This document shows, in pieces, positions 62,535-64,000 of a DNA stretch of 64,000 bases. Source of the DNA: Cognatiluteimonas weifangensis (lineage in GTDB: Bacteria; Pseudomonadota; Gammaproteobacteria; Xanthomonadales; Xanthomonadaceae); NCBI RefSeq assembly GCF_003416885.1, contig NZ_QVPD01000003.1:244014-308013 (forward strand). Direction: 5' to 3'. A model generated the notes under the pieces. That model made no database searches. It was not told the DNA's origin and was given only the letters and a program-made list of their open reading frames with translations. Within the stretch, counting starts at the first letter, position 1, and every line of letters starts with the position of its first letter. The translations under genes were made by a program, and so were the position numbers.

Positions 62535-63740
62535 TTGAAGAAAGTCCCCGCCGCCCTTGCCGCCGCCCTCGTCGCCGTCTTCGGTCTCGCCCTCGCGCAG
62601 ACGCCCGCGCCGTCCGCGCCGCGGCCGGCCGCGCTCAGCGACGCCCTGCCGATCCCGCCGCCGCCGGCACCCGCCACCGCCGCCGCCTGGATCCTGATGG
62701 ATGCGGCCAGCGGCCAGGTGCTGGCCGGGGACAACATCCACGCGCGCCGCGAGCCGGCCAGCATCACCAAGGTGCTGACCTCCTACGTGATCGCCGCGGA
62801 AATGGCCGCCGGCAAGGTCAAGGCCGACGACCAGGTGATGATGAGCGAGCACGCCTGGCGCACCGGCGGCGCCGGCACCGAGGGCAGCTACAGCGGCTTC
62901 CCGGTCAACCAGACCGCGCCGCTGGTGGAGATGGAGAAAGGCATGGTGGTGCAGTCCGGCAACGACGCCGCGATCGCCCTGGCCGAACACGTCGCCGGCA
63001 GCGAGCAGGCGTTCGCGGCGCTGATGAACGCCTATGCCCAGCGCATCGGCATGAAGAACTCGCACTTCGTCAATCCGCACGGGCTCTCGGCCGAAGGCCA
63101 TTACAGCACCGCCTACGACCTGGCCCTGCTCGGGCGCGCGCTGGCCCGCGATTTCCCGGTGGCGTATTCCTACAACAAGATCAAGGAATTCACCGTCGGC
63201 CCGATCACCCAGCCCAACCGCAACGTGCTGCTGTGGCGCGACCCGTCGGTGGACGGGATCAAGACCGGGCACACCGCCAACGCCGGCTACTGCCTGATGG
63301 CCTCGGCCAAGCGCGGCGACCAGCGCCTGATCTCGGTGGTGCTGGGCGACAGCAGCGAGAACCAGCGCGCGGTCGACAGCCAGGCGCTGCTCAACTGGGG
63401 CTTCCGTTTCTACGAAACCCATCAGCTTTACGCCGCCGGCAAGGAAGTGGCGAAACAGAAGGTGTGGAAGGGCAAGGCCGGCGAGGTCCGGCTGGGGGTC
63501 GCCGAGCCGTTGCTGGTGAGCCTGCCGCGCGGCAAGTACGCGCAGCTCAAGCCGACCATGGACGTGCCCAAGACCCTGGTCGCGCCGATCGCCAAGGGCC
63601 AGCGCATCGGCACGGTGAAGGTGGCGCTGGACGGCAAGGTGATCGCGCAGCGGCCGCTGGTGGCGATCGAGGCGGTCGAGCAGGGCGGTTTCTTCAAGCG
63701 CCTGTGGGACGAGTTCTGGATGTGGTGGGACTCGGTGTAG
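62535..63740 (+). CDS. dacC: D-alanyl-D-alanine carboxypeptidase (PBP5/6 family)
   Basis: A 401-residue exported penicillin-binding protein that removes the terminal D-Ala of pentapeptides. The signal is KVPAALAAALVAVFGLALAQ. Catalytic motifs are S76-I-T-K79, SGN at 141-143 and KTG at 243-245. A C-terminal beta domain ends in an amphipathic helix (GGFFKRLWDEFWMWWDSV) that anchors it to the membrane, as in PBP5. The TTG start at 62535 has GGAG 9 bases upstream. It may be dacA or dacC; the numbering is not certain. Confidence 0.94.
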   Translation: MKKVPAALAAALVAVFGLALAQTPAPSAPRPAALSDALPIPPPPAPATAAAWILMDAASGQVLAGDNIHARREPASITKVLTSYVIAAEMAAGKVKADDQVMMSEHAWRTGGAGTEGSYSGFPVNQTAPLVEMEKGMVVQSGNDAAIALAEHVAGSEQAFAALMNAYAQRIGMKNSHFVNPHGLSAEGHYSTAYDLALLGRALARDFPVAYSYNKIKEFTVGPITQPNRNVLLWRDPSVDGIKTGHTANAGYCLMASAKRGDQRLISVVLGDSSENQRAVDSQALLNWGFRFYETHQLYAAGKEVAKQKVWKGKAGEVRLGVAEPLLVSLPRGKYAQLKPTMDVPKTLVAPIAKGQRIGTVKVALDGKVIAQRPLVAIEAVEQGGFFKRLWDEFWMWWDSV

Positions 63741-63768
63741 GCACCGCGCCGCCGATGCATGCGAAAAG

Positions 63769-63790
63769 GCCGGCGCAAGCCGGCTTTTTT
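63769..63790 (+). terminator. Rho-independent terminator of dacC
   Basis: GCCGGC-GCAA-GCCGGC (63769-63784) is followed by six T residues (63785-63790). A-T pairs before the stem extend it. It lies 29 bases after the dacC stop and ends the mre-dac cluster. Confidence 0.92.
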
Positions 63791-63802
63791 GTTCCAGGCT
63801 TT

Positions 63803-64000
63803 GGAGGGAGTCGCCGCCCGGCGGCTGGAGGTGGCTGCGCCTGCTGGCGACGTCCTGTCTCAGTCGGGGCGCGGGCCATACCTGGCTTGACGTCACGTCA
63901 GGATCGGCTTCGGAGGGAGTCGCCGCCCGGCGGGCTGGGGGTGCTGCGCCCTCCTGACGACCTCCTGTCTTTAAGTCGGGTCGTGGGCCATCCATGGCCC
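63803..64000. repeat. Two ~85-base direct repeats at the window end
   Basis: Copy one (63803-63886) and copy two (63912 to the edge) share GGAGGGAGTCGCCGCCCGGC, then CTGCGCC, CCTGTCT, AGTCGGG and GGGCCATNCNTGGC at matching positions, with about 80 per cent identity and a 109-base period. Between them is TTGACGTCACGTCA, with the palindrome TGACGTCA. No gene is evident. The second copy runs off the window, so more copies may follow. Confidence 0.8.

Overview
The window is one contiguous piece of a high-GC gammaproteobacterial chromosome. Gene content and order point to the family Xanthomonadaceae, with a Lysobacter- or Luteimonas-like genome the best guess. The evidence is the very high GC of the core, the lptM-dapF-DUF484-xerC and hslVU blocks, an algZ/algR-like pair beside hemC, mreBCD-mrdA-rodA-mltB-rlpA-dacC, tandem secreted S9 peptidases, and many palindromic intergenic repeats. 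No rRNA, tRNA or CRISPR array was seen.

Positions 1-8990 are an accessory island of clearly lower GC. It opens with the debris of an integrative element: an AlpA-type regulator and a truncated primase-type zinc-finger gene. Then comes a long block with every gene on the minus strand, read from 8609 down to 817. The first half is a DNA methyltransferase, a small protein resembling the BglII/BamHI endonuclease fold, a ParB-like protein, a SNF2-type helicase and a DUF3883 nuclease-like protein. These genes overlap or nearly touch, so they look like one anti-phage or restriction operon. The second half is a small winged-helix protein, a cytoplasmic trypsin-like protease with an intact triad, a one-pass membrane protein and a HEPN protein with an RNALVHH motif. 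The combination is the best candidate here for an undescribed system. Positions 8610-9348 are a junction with no convincing gene.

Positions 9349-23430 are core metabolism and regulation: a VOC protein, an M20 hydrolase-MFS exporter pair, a LysR/DoxX/LigB-dioxygenase divergon with two palindromic operators, and a cupin gene with a class-II FNR-type promoter. These are followed by a ferritin-like protein, a lipoprotein with a SufR-like Fe-S regulator, an esterase, AlgZ/AlgR and hemC. Positions 23516-28883 encode a three-subunit molybdoenzyme, DmsABC-like and perhaps SoeABC-like. Its catalytic and Fe-S subunit genes carry palindromic repeats inserted in frame. Positions 29087-36246 hold a WYL regulator, a patatin, two S9 peptidases and small membrane proteins.

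Positions 36284-45250 hold lptM-dapF-DUF484-xerC, a hemerythrin-like protein, hslVU, a PulE-type ATPase, two membrane proteins and ubiE. Positions 45474-53484 hold a DUF5916 outer-membrane protein divergent from an M1 peptidase lipoprotein, a hydrolase-lipoprotein pair, a YbaK protein and an adenosine-kinase-like PfkB kinase. Positions 53817-63740 are the rod-shape and peptidoglycan-elongation cluster, closed by a strong terminator and two long direct repeats that run to the window edge.

A recurring regulatory feature is a -10-like hexamer placed 6 or 7 bases before the start codon of seven genes. This suggests leaderless transcripts.
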